7,745 nucleotides of DNA. It comes from Acidimicrobiales bacterium (GTDB lineage Bacteria > Actinomycetota > Acidimicrobiia > Acidimicrobiales > RAAP-2). This document shows, in pieces, positions 6,075-7,745 of the stretch. Under the pieces are notes generated by a model, which saw only the letters and a list, made by a program, of their open reading frames with translations, did not search any database and was not told where the DNA came from. The DNA lies in the NCBI GenBank assembly GCA_017883105.1, contig JADGOF010000094.1, forward strand, positions 1 to 7,745, in the 5' to 3' direction. Position 1 is the stretch's first letter; every line of letters begins with the position of its first letter. Made by a program: the position numbers and the translations under genes.

Positions 6075-6077
6075 TCT
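6072..6077 (+). promoter_or_regulatory. Possible -10 element (TAGTCT) for a leaderless chelatase transcript
   Basis: TAGTCT fits the actinobacterial TANNNT -10 pattern and ends nine nt before the ATG at 6087, the spacing expected for a leaderless start. The ATG has no Shine-Dalgarno. The hexamer includes the ogt stop codon, and no good -35 is visible, so the match may be chance. Confidence 0.2.
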
Positions 6078-6086
6078 TGCGACGGT

Positions 6087-6557
6087 ATGGAGCCGACAAC
6101 GAGCCAGCAGGTCTCGCGGGCGGACGACGGCCTCGGCATCGTCATCGTCGACCACGGCTCCCGCCGCGACCAGGCCAACCAACGCCATGTGGACTTCGTG
6201 CATGCATGGCGGGCCCGAGGTTCCCACCGGATCGTCGAGGCGGCCCACATGGAACTGGCCGAGCCGTCGATCGGCACCGCGTTCGACGCCTGTATCGCCG
6301 CCGGGGCCACCACGGTGGTGATCGCTCCCTATTTTCTGTGGCCGGGCGACCATTGGGACCGGGACATCCCCGCGCTGGCCGCACAGGCGTCGATGCGTCA
6401 CCCGGGCATCCCCTATCTGGTCGCCGGTCCGCTGGGACCGCACCCGCTGCTCATGGACGTGGTGGAGCAGCGGGTCCAGTACTGCCTGGCCCACGTGGCC
6501 GGGGACCAGCCCGAGTGCGACGTGTGTGCCGGCACCGGACAGTGCCGGTTGCGCTAG
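6087..6557 (+). CDS. Sirohydrochlorin ferro/cobaltochelatase, short CbiX/SirB type, with Cys tail
   Basis: Inserts Fe2+ (siroheme) or Co2+ (anaerobic cobalamin route) into sirohydrochlorin; class II chelatase, cytosolic. The 156-residue single-domain length suits the short CbiX/SirB form, which dimerises to build the active site. Visible motifs: VIVDHGSRRDQANQ (19-32) with metal-binding H23, IVEAAHMELAEPSI (49-62) with H54, PYFLWPGDHWDRDIP (81-95) and GPLGPHPLL (114-122). It resembles the cyanobacterial/plant SirB branch more than cobalamin CbiK. The C terminus adds ECDVCAGTGQCRLR, with C144, C147 and C153 (C133 nearby), a CxxCxGxGxC pattern that could hold zinc or an Fe-S cluster; that is inference. 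The ATG is 12 nt after the ogt stop, so cotranscription with alkA-ogt is likely, although the function is unrelated. No siroheme or cobalamin neighbour is visible, so iron versus cobalt cannot be decided. Confidence 0.9.
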   Translation: MEPTTSQQVSRADDGLGIVIVDHGSRRDQANQRHVDFVHAWRARGSHRIVEAAHMELAEPSIGTAFDACIAAGATTVVIAPYFLWPGDHWDRDIPALAAQASMRHPGIPYLVAGPLGPHPLLMDVVEQRVQYCLAHVAGDQPECDVCAGTGQCRLR

Positions 6558-6664
6558 TGACGGTTCCAACCGGGTTGGCCTGGGGCGCCCGGATCGGCGA
6601 GGCATCCGACCGGGTGGAAGGACAGGTGGTGCGGCGCCCGCACGGAGAAGCAGACCGGTCCGCC
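6558..6664. other. Convergent intergenic gap without a clear terminator
   Basis: This 107-bp gap separates the ends of the chelatase and the Rpf-like gene. It has two weak stems: ccaac-cgg-gttgg (6566-6578) just past the chelatase stop, and cggat...atccg (6590-6608). Neither is followed by a U-run in either direction. The first is a candidate U-less terminator hairpin for the rightward operon, but support is slight. Confidence 0.3.
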
Positions 6665-7745
6665 TCAGGAGCTGCAGCGGTCGCCCAGCCAGGGCTGCTG
6701 GCCGTCCAGGGCGTACAGGGCGACGGCCACGGTGTCCTGGTCGGCCTTGGAGGCCCGGTTCGGTCGCACGCCTACCAGGTCGGGGCGCCCGGCAGCCTGC
6801 GCCGCGGTGTTCCACGTCGATTGGGCGAACTGGAACGCGCCCATGTACAGCCCGTTGGGTGATACCGCCCCGTAGTTGCCGCCCGACTCGGCTTGCACGA
6901 CGCACTGGAGGAACGGGTTGAGGGCGGGATCGGTGGTGTTGGTCGACCCTCCGCTCGCTGTGCCGCCGACGGTGGTCGGAACGTTGGTGGACCCACCGGA
7001 CGTCGAGCTGGTGGATGCCGGAGGAGCTGTCGTGGGGGCTGACCTGGCCGGTGCTGTGTTGACCGCGGACCTTTGGGCCGCCGCCACCGCCGAGGCTGCT
7101 GCGGCCTGCTGGGCTGCGGCCTGCTGGGTTACGGCCGTGGCCAGCTTCCCGGTCACCTGGGCCTGTACTGCCTGCAACTGTTGCCCGGTCTGGTCGGCCT
7201 GGCCGAGAGCGGTGGCCCGTTGCGTCTGGTCGGACCGGTCGCGAGCCTGCTGTTGGCGGAGTACCGCCTCGTGGACCTCGAGGGTGCTCTGTCCGGTGCG
7301 GAGCTCGTCGAGAACGGTGGTGATGTTGCCGACGGCGATGGTGCTGTACTCACTGGCCGCCTGCGCGCGATCCGCGCTGCCGGTGAACATTGCGAAATTC
7401 GTGCCGGAGGCCTGGGCCCCGGCATTGACGTACGACCGGATGGCCTGTTGGCGTAGCTCACGGGACTTGGCTTCGATCAACTCCCGGTCGTGGCTGATCT
7501 GCTGTCCGATCTGGGTGATGGACCGGGCATCGGCCGCGACCCGCTCGGACGTCACCGAGTACTGCTGCCGGTAGGCGTCGATCTGCAGCTGCTCCTGGAC
7601 CAGCTTCTGGGAGATGGCTGTCGCCTGAGCTTTGAGAGCGTTGACCCCCACGGCCGCCGCGGGTCGCGGAACGAGGACCACCAGAAGGGAGGCCGTAGCG
7701 ACGAGAGCCGAGAGAAGCACGGTCGAAACGATGCGCCGACCATGG
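6665..7745 (-). CDS. Secreted coiled-coil protein with C-terminal Rpf/transglycosylase-like domain (5' end beyond right edge)
   Basis: An exported cell-wall protein, probably a peptidoglycan-cleaving, resuscitation-promoting-factor-like enzyme. Numbering from the internal GTG at 7720: hydrophobic core LLSALVATASLLVVLVPRP with cleavage near AAA-VG (23/24); Gln/Ala-rich helical, coiled-coil-like segments about 27-96 and 135-215; a Ser/Thr/Pro/Gly linker about 221-268; catalytic domain 269-351 with FLQCVVQAESGGNYGAVSPN, YMGAFQFAQSTWNTAA and YALDGQQPWLGDRCSS. E278 matches the catalytic Glu of Rpf/transglycosylase-like domains, and C273 with C349 could form a disulfide. The frame stays open from 7720 to the window end and adds HGRRIVST, a basic n-region that the GTG start would lack, so the true start is most likely just outside the window. 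The layout recalls RipA/PcsB-type hydrolases, whose coiled coil controls activity. The linker suggests surface display. Confidence 0.88.
   Translation of the reverse strand, partial: HGRRIVSTVLLSALVATASLLVVLVPRPAAAVGVNALKAQATAISQKLVQEQLQIDAYRQQYSVTSERVAADARSITQIGQQISHDRELIEAKSRELRQQAIRSYVNAGAQASGTNFAMFTGSADRAQAASEYSTIAVGNITTVLDELRTGQSTLEVHEAVLRQQQARDRSDQTQRATALGQADQTGQQLQAVQAQVTGKLATAVTQQAAAQQAAAASAVAAAQRSAVNTAPARSAPTTAPPASTSSTSGGSTNVPTTVGGTASGGSTNTTDPALNPFLQCVVQAESGGNYGAVSPNGLYMGAFQFAQSTWNTAAQAAGRPDLVGVRPNRASKADQDTVAVALYALDGQQPWLGDRCSS
7098..7127 (-). repeat. Two tandem 15-bp units in the Gln/Ala coiled-coil region
   Basis: gctgcggcctgctgg occurs twice in direct tandem (7098-7112 and 7113-7127) inside the Rpf-like gene and encodes the QQAAA-QQAAA stretch. 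As each unit is five codons, slippage would change the helix length without breaking the frame. Confidence 0.7.

Noticed and set aside
5766..6905. 379-codon minus-strand ORF antisense to ogt and the chelatase
   Set aside because: Low-complexity Arg/Gly/Val translation, opposite two well-recognised genes; a GC-driven shadow frame.
1..7745. CRISPR arrays, tRNA/rRNA genes, insertion sequences, attachment sites
   Set aside because: No spaced direct repeats, cloverleaf-like segments, rRNA cores, transposase motifs or flanking duplications were seen on either strand.

Overview
The window is GC-rich and dense in genes. Its gene content points to an actinomycete (Actinomycetota): an F420-type luciferase-like oxidoreductase, an AlkA fused to an Ada regulator followed by Ogt as in mycobacteria, a secreted Rpf/transglycosylase-like protein, and GTG starts. 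The Rpf-like protein with a coiled-coil N terminus and the SirB-type chelatase would fit Acidimicrobiia or a relative, but the lineage is an inference from remembered families and not a search result.

Layout. Positions 1-3882 are read leftward (minus strand). In transcription order they hold a NERD-domain gene with an in-frame stop near its apparent N terminus, a leader region with several small hairpins, glucose-6-phosphate dehydrogenase (zwf), a secreted GH18 chitinase-like protein whose signal peptide is split by an apparent one-base frameshift, and the first 107 codons of an F420-dependent LLM oxidoreductase that runs off the left edge. A 171-bp divergent region (3883-4053) separates this block from a rightward operon: alkA (Ada-AlkA fusion), ogt (ATGA overlap with alkA) and a SirB/CbiX-type sirohydrochlorin chelatase 12 bp further on. 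The right end is convergent: a leftward secreted coiled-coil plus transglycosylase-like protein whose start probably lies beyond the right edge.

How the genes work together. alkA and ogt form a standard alkylation-damage unit. The Ada zinc domain can sense methyl phosphotriesters and the fused HTH can activate transcription; the glycosylase domain excises alkylated bases, and Ogt repairs O6-alkylguanine directly. The chelatase belongs to siroheme/cobalamin synthesis and is an unexpected third member. zwf supplies NADPH, and its tight-cluster partners in many actinomycetes (tkt, tal, opcA, pgl) are absent here. The chitinase-like and Rpf-like proteins are predicted to be exported and to act on polysaccharide or cell wall.

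I see no clear undescribed multi-gene system. The observations that most merit a second look are the frameshifted signal peptide of the GH18 gene, the in-frame TGA plus degenerate active site of the NERD gene, the zinc-finger-like cysteine tail of the chelatase, and the structured leader with a small Arg-rich ORF ahead of zwf.
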